Shown one piece after another: positions 46,403-54,294 of a stretch of DNA of 54,294 bases. A program made the translations under genes and the position numbers. How positions within the stretch are numbered: position 1 is the stretch's first letter; every line of letters begins with the position of its first letter. The stretch lies in IMG/VR virus record IMGVR_UViG_3300020438_000053, positions 1 to 54,294 of that record; one strand, 5' to 3'. Below the pieces are notes generated by a model. That model worked only from the letters and a program-made list of their open reading frames with translations, was not told the origin of the DNA and searched no databases. Source of the DNA: a virus.

Positions 46403-48436
46403 ATGTTCGAAGAAACAATGACCCAACAGGTAAACGGAAAATGGTATCATAAGGACATGTCCCCCGCGGACATTATGGAGGCAGAGCGCATCAACGCCGC
46501 TCGTCAGGGCTCTGAGTCCGGTGACAAAACTCGCGGCGAGCAATTTAATGAGGACTGGATAGACCCGTGGTCAAAAATCGACGATGACGACAACTGGTTG
46601 CAAAGGATTGGAAAAACGGCAGCCGACTGGACTGCAGCTTCCCCCATGAAGCTCGGCAGCGCCATAGGCGACCAGATAGAGGATTTAATGGGGAATAACG
46701 ACGGGAAGGAGAAAGAGTGGCGCGTCAATCCCTTTGATTTCACGGAGGGCGGCGGCGAAGATTTCTGGAATGCTGTGTTTTCCTATCCGGCATTCAAGGC
46801 CGGCAAAATCGCGATGACGTCTTTGCCCGCGCTACTCAAAACGTTTAAGACGGGCGGAAAACCCGCGCTTGACCGCTACATGAGAGAAATAGTAGGTAAG
46901 ACGGGCTTCGGCGCACGAGGTACCACTAGCGCAAAGCAGCTTAAAAACAAATTTAATATATACCCCTCCAAAATAGGTTGGAAGGAAAGGTTGAAAGGAG
47001 CCACCTATCCCGCAACTATCGCCGGCGTCGGCATGGCGAGCGGGCCCCTGGACAACCCCTTCGATGACGAGGAAAAGTCGGAGAATGCCACGGTCGTAGA
47101 AGCCGGCCACCAACCGAGAGAACTCATGGAACTGGAGGAGAGGCTGGGCAGAATGCCCACGAAGGAAGAATTTGAGACGGTGTCGGATGGTAGCTATGAA
47201 GACTACGTACAGGCGATAGAATTGGCTCGTGCGCGGGTGACCCAAGGGGGTGGCCAAACACTCCCCGGCCAACCCCCTGAAAGCCTCGACCCAAATATCG
47301 ACCGCTTAGATTCTTGGAAAACTGCCCGAGAATTTTTAGAGGGGGGCATGGCGGACCACAAGAACTTCGACCCTTCTTTATTTCCTAACGACCCAGCCCA
47401 CGGCATTGATCAGGTCGCATTGCGTCAAGCTTTGCAAGGTGACGTAGACACTCATCAGATCGGCAAATACCACCAAAAGCTAAAAGATTTAGAAAACCGC
47501 AGCAATGTCGTAGACAGCCACCAGGATTTGATCGACGACTGGAAGGCTTCCAAAGGGATTGAGGGTGCGTGGAGCGAGCAAGACAAAATGAAATGGATCA
47601 TGGCCTACACCAGAGGCGAACTTGACGACTTCAAACTCAAAAGAACTCCATTTACCGACAAACCTCCAAGTCTAGACGACCCTAGCCCTACCCCCAAACC
47701 CGGTCCCGGCACCTCGCCCACCCCTAAGTCAGGCGATGAAAGTCTAGGCTTCGGAGGAAGCACGGCACCGTGGGCGCAAATCGGACTCACCGGCGGCGCC
47801 TTGGCCCTATGGTTGGCGAGCAGGGGCAAAGTCAAACCTAAATTTCCAAAACCCCCCGCTCAGTTAGGATTACCCAACAGAGTAGGTAATTTCACTATGC
47901 CGGGCGCGGGAAGACAATCTACACCTTTTTCTAAAGCCTCCCCCTATAATCCACCAAGGCCACCGAAACAGCTATCCAATTCCGGACCACGTCCCGGGCA
48001 GCCTCGACTAAGCAACAAACAGCCTCGTTTGGATAACGCCCGTCCTAACTTTTCCATGCCGGGAGGGCCAAATAGCCCTAGGCAAGGTATGCCCGGCGGA
48101 CCGCGCAGACCCCAGGCCGACGACGTATTCAACATGCCCGGTAGCCGGCCCAGACTCCAGAATACTAGACCGAATAACCCGTACTCCGAGGCAATGCCTT
48201 CCGCACCTCCGGGCGCCCCAGGCGTTCAAGTACCCGTTTCAAAAAACTGGCCGCAGTGGATGCAACCAAAAGGGCGAAGACAGCCCACCTTAGATGACTT
48301 CGGCGCAAACTGGTGGGACGACGCATTAGCAAAATCTAGTAATTTAAAAAAACACGGAGCAGCTTTGCCGTTTGTCCCCGCCGCTATGGTGGATGACCTA
48401 GACGAAAACTGGTGGGACGACGCATCGCGAAGATAA
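46403..48436 (+). CDS. Virion-module protein, 677 aa
   Basis: N-terminal 150 residues are polar and helical, followed by a moderately hydrophobic stretch (FKAGKIAMTSLPALLKTFKT), an Arg/Lys-rich block, and a helical middle. Residues about 450-470 include a hydrophobic segment (IGLTGGALALWLASRGK), a membrane-helix candidate. The remainder is Pro/Gly/Arg/Asn-rich disorder ending in repeated ENWWDDA-type motifs; the next protein begins MAWWDDTLD, a related motif. Probably an internal or ejected virion protein working with the polyvalent protein downstream. Confidence 0.6.
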   Translation: MFEETMTQQVNGKWYHKDMSPADIMEAERINAARQGSESGDKTRGEQFNEDWIDPWSKIDDDDNWLQRIGKTAADWTAASPMKLGSAIGDQIEDLMGNNDGKEKEWRVNPFDFTEGGGEDFWNAVFSYPAFKAGKIAMTSLPALLKTFKTGGKPALDRYMREIVGKTGFGARGTTSAKQLKNKFNIYPSKIGWKERLKGATYPATIAGVGMASGPLDNPFDDEEKSENATVVEAGHQPRELMELEERLGRMPTKEEFETVSDGSYEDYVQAIELARARVTQGGGQTLPGQPPESLDPNIDRLDSWKTAREFLEGGMADHKNFDPSLFPNDPAHGIDQVALRQALQGDVDTHQIGKYHQKLKDLENRSNVVDSHQDLIDDWKASKGIEGAWSEQDKMKWIMAYTRGELDDFKLKRTPFTDKPPSLDDPSPTPKPGPGTSPTPKSGDESLGFGGSTAPWAQIGLTGGALALWLASRGKVKPKFPKPPAQLGLPNRVGNFTMPGAGRQSTPFSKASPYNPPRPPKQLSNSGPRPGQPRLSNKQPRLDNARPNFSMPGGPNSPRQGMPGGPRRPQADDVFNMPGSRPRLQNTRPNNPYSEAMPSAPPGAPGVQVPVSKNWPQWMQPKGRRQPTLDDFGANWWDDALAKSSNLKKHGAALPFVPAAMVDDLDENWWDDASRR

Positions 48437-48448
48437 TCGGAGGTACTT

Positions 48449-51400
48449 ATGGCTTGGTGGGACGACACACTTGACCTGGGTGCCGATCGGTATCGCAAGG
48501 ACGAAGAAAACGGCATAGACGAGTTCTTGACGAAACCGTCTCAGCGGCCATATCAGCCGTTTACTCCGCAACAGCCTGCCCAACAGCAGTATCCTCAGCC
48601 TGCCCAGCAGGAGCCGGCTCAGCAGCAGCCCGCTCAACAGCAGTACCCTCAGCAGTACCCTCAGCAGTACCAATCTCCGTTAGATGAACTGGATGCTTAC
48701 GACAGCATGCAGTCCCAACAAACTATGATGGGCAAGGATGCCACGGAATTTAAAAAATCCGCAGATATATGGGAAAACCGTTACAAAAAGTTCAAAAAGG
48801 AAAAACTCGAACCCTTTTACGGTGGGCTGAATTTATTTGGGGATGTAGAAACGGATGATGATTACATCACGCACATAGACGAGGAATTCGACCGCCTTAC
48901 CAAGCTCTCAAGCGAGGAGGATGGGTTCTTTTCCTTTGGCCCTTCCGACGAGAAGATTTCGGCTAAAGAACGTCTGAAGGCCTTCGGGGGCTGGAATGCA
49001 CCTCACGGCCTCAGGGATCAGTTCCGAAAACTCAAGGAAGAGTCCGAGGGCCGAAGGTCAAGGGCCGACGAAGCCGACATAGTGAGTTCCAACATGATGG
49101 AGGCTATGTTAAACATTCCCCGCACTCAGCGCGAGGCGATGGACAGCCAGATAAAGGCTCGCAAGAAGAGCACGAGTAAAACTCCACCAAGCAAAAAGAA
49201 AACAGACGATTTGCTAGACTCGTTGCACTGGGAAAAGCCCAAGTACTGGAAAGGTGGTTTACTAAATCCGGATCGCATAGATCCCCGCACGGCACTAAAA
49301 TCTACAGGCAAAGAGTGGTGGAACGAGTACAACGCCAACGCATCCAATCAGAAGCAGAACGAACGCATGGTATCTGCCATGAAAGGCGACTTGGACGGTG
49401 TCTTAAACCGTCGTCAACAAGTTATAAAAGATCGTCGTCTACGTTCGAGAGGGGCTATGTTCTCTTACGGCAACGGCACAGTCGACGGTCATTATCCGAC
49501 GGGCTTAGCTAAAAGCGACACTGACTTGTTGGACTTGGACAGGATGCGCAAGGCCGGAATGACTGAATACAACGGTCAGCCTTTAGAAAACATGGTTGCT
49601 CAATTGGGAGGCCCTGAGCGTTTAGGAATGGCTAAAATTCTTAGTAGCGTGTATGAGGCCAAAAACAATTGGCAGGATTCCCAAATACAATTTTTAAAGT
49701 CCATTGGGAGTTCCCAATCCGATAAGCTCAAGAAAGACATGCAAGCCGCCGAAGAGCTCATGCACAAGTCGGTCTCCATAGCAGCTCAGCACGGCCTGGA
49801 CAACGAGCTATTCGAGCAGGCCGAGTCCGTCGGATGGTTGGAGAGCCTAGGCAATGCAATCACTCGCGGTGGCTTGATGAGCGAGCAGAGTAATTACACC
49901 AAGGAATTTATCACGAACACCTTGGACTTGGACGACATGCAACGTCTGATCGAGATACAGAGCGAGATCGAAGACTTGCCGGGTAGCACCGCCTTGGAGC
50001 GGTACCAAAAGATGGACAAGGGTGATACTTTGATTAAAGCGATGGGGAAGCTGGTTCTAGATGAGCCTCTAGCCGCCGTCGAAATGTTCGTGGAGTCCAT
50101 GTCCGCCTTACTCCCCACGGCCGTAAAGGTCGGTGTCCCCACGGCTGTGGGCGGTGTCATCATAGGTGCCCTGACAAAAGGCAAAGGTGGCGCGGAAATA
50201 GGTGGTCGAATTGGGGCAGCCCTCGGAATGGGACTATCATCTTTTTCTCTGGAGGCCGCCGGGAATGTCATGGAGAGCATGCAGGAGCTCAACATCAACA
50301 TTAAGGACCCCAAAGTATTTGCGGCGGCGTGGCACAACGACGTAGTTCGTAACAAGATCGTCGACAAGGCAGTTAAGAAGGGTGTACCTATAGGATTTAT
50401 GGATGCGGCTGCCGGCGGAATGGCCGGTCGTGTGTCCGCTAGCCTGGTTCATGCGAACAAAGCCATGTTCAAGGGCGGCAAGTTAATAGACGCTAAAACG
50501 TGGGCAAAATCAGTTGCGGATGTCCCGAGGTTCACCCGGTGGCAGCGCGCCAGATCCGTTGGTGCCGAGCTCGGGTTTGACGCATTCGGCGGCATGGGCG
50601 GGGAATATTTAGGTCAGGCTTGGTCCAAGGAGCCTGGCGAGGCTTGGGATTGGGATGCCATAGCAGCGGAAGGCGTGATTGGCATAGGACCCGGCGCAAT
50701 CGGGGGTGCCATAGATTATTACAACACCAGCAAGGGCCGGGTGGAATTCGAGAACGCCACCTTCAACTACTCCAATGTGCGCACTGGCCCCGAGGGCAAG
50801 AGCGGAACCATGAACCGGGCAGGGTGGATCGAGGATTTCAGAACATTCAGCAGTGCCGACGGCATGACGGACGCTCTGCTAAAGGCGGGCAATCTAAATG
50901 TTTCGACCGACCCCAACGCCCCGGCGGACAAAGCCATGTGGGTACAGGATTGGATCGCCCGTATGTGGTCAGCCAACCCCGAGAAGATGAGCAATCTCCG
51001 GGTGGTCATGAACTCCCAAAGAACCTCTGTCCGCGGTGGCGACAAATTGGGCGGGGCCTTCGAGCACGACGAGGAAGGCAATCCCGTTCTGTACATAAGC
51101 AAGGTGGGCATGAAGGACAACCCCATCGCCCACTTCATGCATGAGTCCGGGCATTTTGCTCGGGAAATGATCTTCGAGAATCCTCAGGAGATGTACGACA
51201 TGTACGACACCCTGAGCAAGCAAGATCGGCTGGAAGCTTATAGCGCGTACCACAACAAAAAGCCCGGTGTATCTTTTCACGATTTAAGCCCTGCCGAACA
51301 AAACAAAACCCAAAAGGCCTTCGACAACATGGGCCAGGAAAAGCTCGCCGAAGAGTGGTTTGCATATCAGTGGGGAGCGCTATTGGCAGGTCAAACCGTC

Positions 51401-54294
51401 GACAATACCGTGTCCGCCCCTCTAAAACAATTTTTAGATGGTCACATTAAACCGTATCTGGAAAAGTGGATAGGCGACCCTAATTTAGGAAGCAAGGAAA
51501 ATTCCGTACGACTCCAGCAAAAGGTCTTGGGGTGGATGGGGTACGACAGTTACGGCGTACCCAAGATGGGAGGAGCAGGCACCGAAGTTGATTTCGACGC
51601 CCCCAATATGCGATCCCCCGCCGGCGTCCACGTCATGGATGGGTTGAACGAGCAGGAAGGTCTCAACGCATTGGTCGATAAGCTGCGGTTGACCTACAGA
51701 ACCGAAGACGGACTTTGGGGGGAGGGCCCAGAAGGTGGGGACATGTCCGTAGAGGAGATCGTCGATGCCATGGAGGAATATATAGGCGAAGACATGTCCT
51801 CGGTTAGGGCCGCCATCCTGGATGAGCGCGAAGCACAAAACTTAGATGAGGCGGCATCCGGAATAGATCCTGAGGCACCACCACCGGCCGAACCGCTCGA
51901 CCCCGACAGACCCACGATAAAAAGTCCCTACGATTCAGATGCCGATCCTGAAGACGCCACCGCTGCCGCACCCAGCCCTGCCGAACCAACGACACGAGAC
52001 AAGGATGCCGCTCGTCGCCGCAAGCTCGGCGAATATTTCCCACAAACTTTCGTGGATTCCGCCCCCGAGGGAAAGTTCACCGTCACGGAGTCGCTACCCG
52101 GATTCCGTTCCGGCGAGCGCGGAGCCATTGGAGATCCTTCGGGCGGGGGCAAGGTCACCACCTACGACAGTCGCGAGGAAGCCGAGGCGGCAGCCAAAAA
52201 GATTCGGAAACGTCAACACGACGACATAACCGCATCCCACAAGAAGCTTACGGACGCAAAGGAAGTCCTGGAGGACGACGTTAAATTCCAGGCGGCATAT
52301 GATAAAGCCGCGGAGAAACTTGCCGATGAGTACGGGGGCGCGGAAAAGGTTCCCGACACGGCAATCGCAGCTGAGATAATCGGCTTGGAGGGCATGCGAG
52401 AAGAGTCCTACTGGGGCGACCACCACATGGGCCAAAAGCTCGCGGAAGAGGGCCTCGGAAAAACCTTGGATCACCAAGTCCTAGATCAATTGGTGTTTGA
52501 ATCCGAAGCGAAGCGCGAAGGAGCTCGAGACGCCATCCAAGGCGAGATTGACGAGCTGAAGCAGCACATGGAGAAGAACAAGGGGCTGGATCTCACCGGC
52601 GAGGAGCGCGCAGAAGGAGTGAAGCAAAAAGCTGAGTGGACTAGCCGTCTGGATGCCCTCGAGAAATACAAGGATTTGCTGATCCCTGAGGAGTATGGGG
52701 TAGACTGGAAAGACACCCCGCATCCGCTTCTAGAATGGCAATTAGTCGACAAGGATGGAAAGGCCCTTAGCAAGGCAAAGGTGTATGCCGAAACGGGAGA
52801 GCGAGGTGGCGAGGTGACCGGAAAACTTACCTTCGGTGAGATGGCACAGCAGTCCGGCAGAGTGGGAAGAACGGAAGTCAGTAAAGGCGTTTACCGCGAG
52901 ATAGGATCGTGGAACAAAACAGGTAAATGGGAGAGGAAGGACCAGCACAACCTCCAACAGAAACTACAGGAACTCGCGCGCGACCCTTCCGATGGCGGGT
53001 ATGATCCCAGCAAGCAGGCTACTGGCCCCGACGCACCGATCAGCAAGAAAAAAGAAGGCCTGACCCCCAATCAATACAGAAAACTTTTAGATGCCGTCAG
53101 AGCGGCGGAACTTTCGCCCAGTCAGTTCGACGTAGGCACGAGCCCCAAGGGCAAGATAAAAATCGATCCGAAAGGCAAGGAACTCCCCGGCGACGTTTCA
53201 GCCGGATTTTCGGCAGGCAAAGGAACACCCCTCGCGACCCTCGCCTTGGATAAGGTACAGCGACTATCCGACCAACGAGCTAAAGACGAATTCCATGCAG
53301 CTCGCGGCGGCAAGCCCGGCAAGCCCAAGGCGCCGGTACAGAAGCTTGTCATGCGCTATAAGCCGCACTCCTCGCCGGAAGCGAAGGATGGCTACGGCAT
53401 GGCACGCGACGGAATGACCGGGGAGAACACGATGGATTGGATCGAGGCGGGGCAACGTACAGCCACCACGCGACTGAAACAAAAAGGGGATTCGAAGTTC
53501 AAAGGTATCGAGGGCCTAAAGGTTGGGGACGTCGTAGAGGTCGTGGACGGAGATCGTAAACTTCTTGTAGAAGTCACGAAGGAGCCATACCCCCCAGAGA
53601 CCCTATCCGACGAAGAATGGAGCCAGTTGGAGGGCTGGGCACCGGAAGAGCACGCCAAACATGCCAAAGGAAGCCACCTACAATTTCAATATAAGCTCTA
53701 CGACCCTTCCGCCGAAGCCGCCGCATCAAGACGCCCGGATGAAAAGGTCAACCGCCGTCCACGCACATCCGAAAACACCAATCTGTCAAACCCCACCACT
53801 TACGCTTTATCCCAATACGGGGGCACGCCATACGAAAAGAGCGGTGGCTTAGTCCAAAGCCGCAAGGAATATTTGCAAGACATGTTGACCCAACGACGCT
53901 TGGATTACGTACAGGGTAAAATAGACGAGCACCTAAAGACCGGGGGTCGCACTGCGGAGGAATCCCTGAAGACCTTGAATGATTTGAAAGGGCGATTGGA
54001 CAGCATTCGCGCCAGAGGTTCCGAGGTCGACGGGTTTGGGGACTACGCTTCAGGAGTCGAAGAGGGGCCGGAATTCCCCGGCAGAACTGCGGCAAAGACC
54101 GCCCCGCCCGTTCTCGACGATCAAGGCAACGTGCTTGATCCCGGATCGCCTATGACAATCCGTTGGGATGAAGCCGTATCGGAATTTGCAGAAGGTAAGC
54201 CGAGAGAAGACGCCATAAAAGCGCTACTGGACATAATCGAGACTGACATCACGAACGACGCCAACAATCGGCGCATGCAAGTCGGCGGCCAGTT
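48449..54294 (+). CDS. Giant polyvalent virion protein with HESGH motif, 3' partial
   Basis: The frame stays open from ATG 48449 (behind GGAGG) to the window end: at least 1,948 residues. Layout: Gln/Pro-rich start (about 30-75), long helical region, Ala/Gly-rich hydrophobic segment (about 553-600, GGVIIGALTKGKGGAEIGGR), then AHFMHESGHFAREMIF at about 894-909, where H898-E899-x-x-H902 is the zincin metalloprotease signature. Later come coiled-coil, acidic linkers, and near residues 1630-1740 an ASCH/PUA-like block (WIEAGQRTATTR, then GLKVGDVVEVVDGDR). This matches phage polyvalent proteins that are carried in the head and ejected with DNA. Remaining domains are outside the window. Confidence 0.75.
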   Translation, partial: MAWWDDTLDLGADRYRKDEENGIDEFLTKPSQRPYQPFTPQQPAQQQYPQPAQQEPAQQQPAQQQYPQQYPQQYQSPLDELDAYDSMQSQQTMMGKDATEFKKSADIWENRYKKFKKEKLEPFYGGLNLFGDVETDDDYITHIDEEFDRLTKLSSEEDGFFSFGPSDEKISAKERLKAFGGWNAPHGLRDQFRKLKEESEGRRSRADEADIVSSNMMEAMLNIPRTQREAMDSQIKARKKSTSKTPPSKKKTDDLLDSLHWEKPKYWKGGLLNPDRIDPRTALKSTGKEWWNEYNANASNQKQNERMVSAMKGDLDGVLNRRQQVIKDRRLRSRGAMFSYGNGTVDGHYPTGLAKSDTDLLDLDRMRKAGMTEYNGQPLENMVAQLGGPERLGMAKILSSVYEAKNNWQDSQIQFLKSIGSSQSDKLKKDMQAAEELMHKSVSIAAQHGLDNELFEQAESVGWLESLGNAITRGGLMSEQSNYTKEFITNTLDLDDMQRLIEIQSEIEDLPGSTALERYQKMDKGDTLIKAMGKLVLDEPLAAVEMFVESMSALLPTAVKVGVPTAVGGVIIGALTKGKGGAEIGGRIGAALGMGLSSFSLEAAGNVMESMQELNINIKDPKVFAAAWHNDVVRNKIVDKAVKKGVPIGFMDAAAGGMAGRVSASLVHANKAMFKGGKLIDAKTWAKSVADVPRFTRWQRARSVGAELGFDAFGGMGGEYLGQAWSKEPGEAWDWDAIAAEGVIGIGPGAIGGAIDYYNTSKGRVEFENATFNYSNVRTGPEGKSGTMNRAGWIEDFRTFSSADGMTDALLKAGNLNVSTDPNAPADKAMWVQDWIARMWSANPEKMSNLRVVMNSQRTSVRGGDKLGGAFEHDEEGNPVLYISKVGMKDNPIAHFMHESGHFAREMIFENPQEMYDMYDTLSKQDRLEAYSAYHNKKPGVSFHDLSPAEQNKTQKAFDNMGQEKLAEEWFAYQWGALLAGQTVDNTVSAPLKQFLDGHIKPYLEKWIGDPNLGSKENSVRLQQKVLGWMGYDSYGVPKMGGAGTEVDFDAPNMRSPAGVHVMDGLNEQEGLNALVDKLRLTYRTEDGLWGEGPEGGDMSVEEIVDAMEEYIGEDMSSVRAAILDEREAQNLDEAASGIDPEAPPPAEPLDPDRPTIKSPYDSDADPEDATAAAPSPAEPTTRDKDAARRRKLGEYFPQTFVDSAPEGKFTVTESLPGFRSGERGAIGDPSGGGKVTTYDSREEAEAAAKKIRKRQHDDITASHKKLTDAKEVLEDDVKFQAAYDKAAEKLADEYGGAEKVPDTAIAAEIIGLEGMREESYWGDHHMGQKLAEEGLGKTLDHQVLDQLVFESEAKREGARDAIQGEIDELKQHMEKNKGLDLTGEERAEGVKQKAEWTSRLDALEKYKDLLIPEEYGVDWKDTPHPLLEWQLVDKDGKALSKAKVYAETGERGGEVTGKLTFGEMAQQSGRVGRTEVSKGVYREIGSWNKTGKWERKDQHNLQQKLQELARDPSDGGYDPSKQATGPDAPISKKKEGLTPNQYRKLLDAVRAAELSPSQFDVGTSPKGKIKIDPKGKELPGDVSAGFSAGKGTPLATLALDKVQRLSDQRAKDEFHAARGGKPGKPKAPVQKLVMRYKPHSSPEAKDGYGMARDGMTGENTMDWIEAGQRTATTRLKQKGDSKFKGIEGLKVGDVVEVVDGDRKLLVEVTKEPYPPETLSDEEWSQLEGWAPEEHAKHAKGSHLQFQYKLYDPSAEAAASRRPDEKVNRRPRTSENTNLSNPTTYALSQYGGTPYEKSGGLVQSRKEYLQDMLTQRRLDYVQGKIDEHLKTGGRTAEESLKTLNDLKGRLDSIRARGSEVDGFGDYASGVEEGPEFPGRTAAKTAPPVLDDQGNVLDPGSPMTIRWDEAVSEFAEGKPREDAIKALLDIIETDITNDANNRRMQVGGQ

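Noticed and set aside
50620-51144. 174-residue frame in a second plus-strand frame inside the polyvalent gene
   Set aside because: Arg/Gly/Gln-rich translation typical of a shifted frame; the main frame is continuous and contains the HESGH motif nearby.

Overview
The window is part of a tailed bacteriophage (Caudoviricetes) genome. It carries a terminase pair, a DUF4043/N4-gp56-type major capsid protein, a scaffold-like protein, tail genes, a family A DNA polymerase and a primase-helicase. There are no rRNAs, tRNAs, ribosomal proteins or chromosomal housekeeping genes. No integrase or clear lysogeny repressor is visible. The host cannot be named from the sequence. Both outermost genes are cut by the window ends, so this is a fragment. 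The portal, endolysin and some tail genes are not seen and probably lie outside.

Layout: (1) 1-12.4 kb, plus strand, virion genes: the end of a LamG-type protein, three small membrane or lipoprotein genes (possible lysis or envelope functions), scaffold, major capsid protein, a connector candidate, and large tail proteins with Pro-rich, FN3 and thrombospondin-type calcium-binding repeats. (2) 12.5-13.1 kb, a two-gene plus-strand unit behind a promoter with tandem operator-like repeats; its second gene has a helix-turn-helix. (3) 24.3-13.05 kb, minus strand, replication and recombination: an RHH regulator behind a textbook promoter that predicts a leaderless mRNA, a RuvC-like nuclease, a cytosine methyltransferase, a lipoprotein, an NrdR-like zinc ribbon overlapping a sigma-region-4-like protein, an SF2 helicase, a Cas4/RecB-like nuclease, PolA, a dNMP kinase, a primase-helicase and a PD-(D/E)XK nuclease. 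(4) 24.3-25.75 kb, a divergent control region with ACGT-rich palindromes, twelve heptamer iterons beside an AT-rich tract (origin-like), and an array of hairpins, around a small HNH gene. (5) 25.75-37.9 kb, plus strand, accessory or early module with A/C-rich coding strands and few Shine-Dalgarno sites. It encodes a ParB-like DGQHR protein, a DUF2828 (Ro60/TROVE-like plus vWA) protein, two HhH-GPD glycosylases, DUF932, GP88, rIIB and rIIA homologues and an HNH endonuclease. (6) 37.9-39.4 kb, repeat-rich control DNA with two small genes, two terminators, a promoter, a nested inverted repeat and two 29-bp direct repeats. (7) 39.4-54.3 kb, plus strand, packaging and virion genes: small terminase candidate, basic small proteins, large terminase, and the start of a polyvalent protein of at least 1,948 residues with a metalloprotease-like HESGH motif.

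The most unusual content is non-coding. A five-copy stem-loop (GAGYA...TGCTC) lies at gene ends across 25.6-37.9 kb. An ACCACACACCA leader precedes many start codons there and also one minus-strand gene. A three-copy composite element recurs at 25.1, 37.95 and 38.6 kb. The Ro60-like DUF2828 gene is preceded by a roughly 106-nt folded-RNA candidate closed by a perfect 10-bp stem. Together these suggest an RNA-centred regulatory or RNA-binding system in this phage. That is an inference from sequence patterns and has not been shown.
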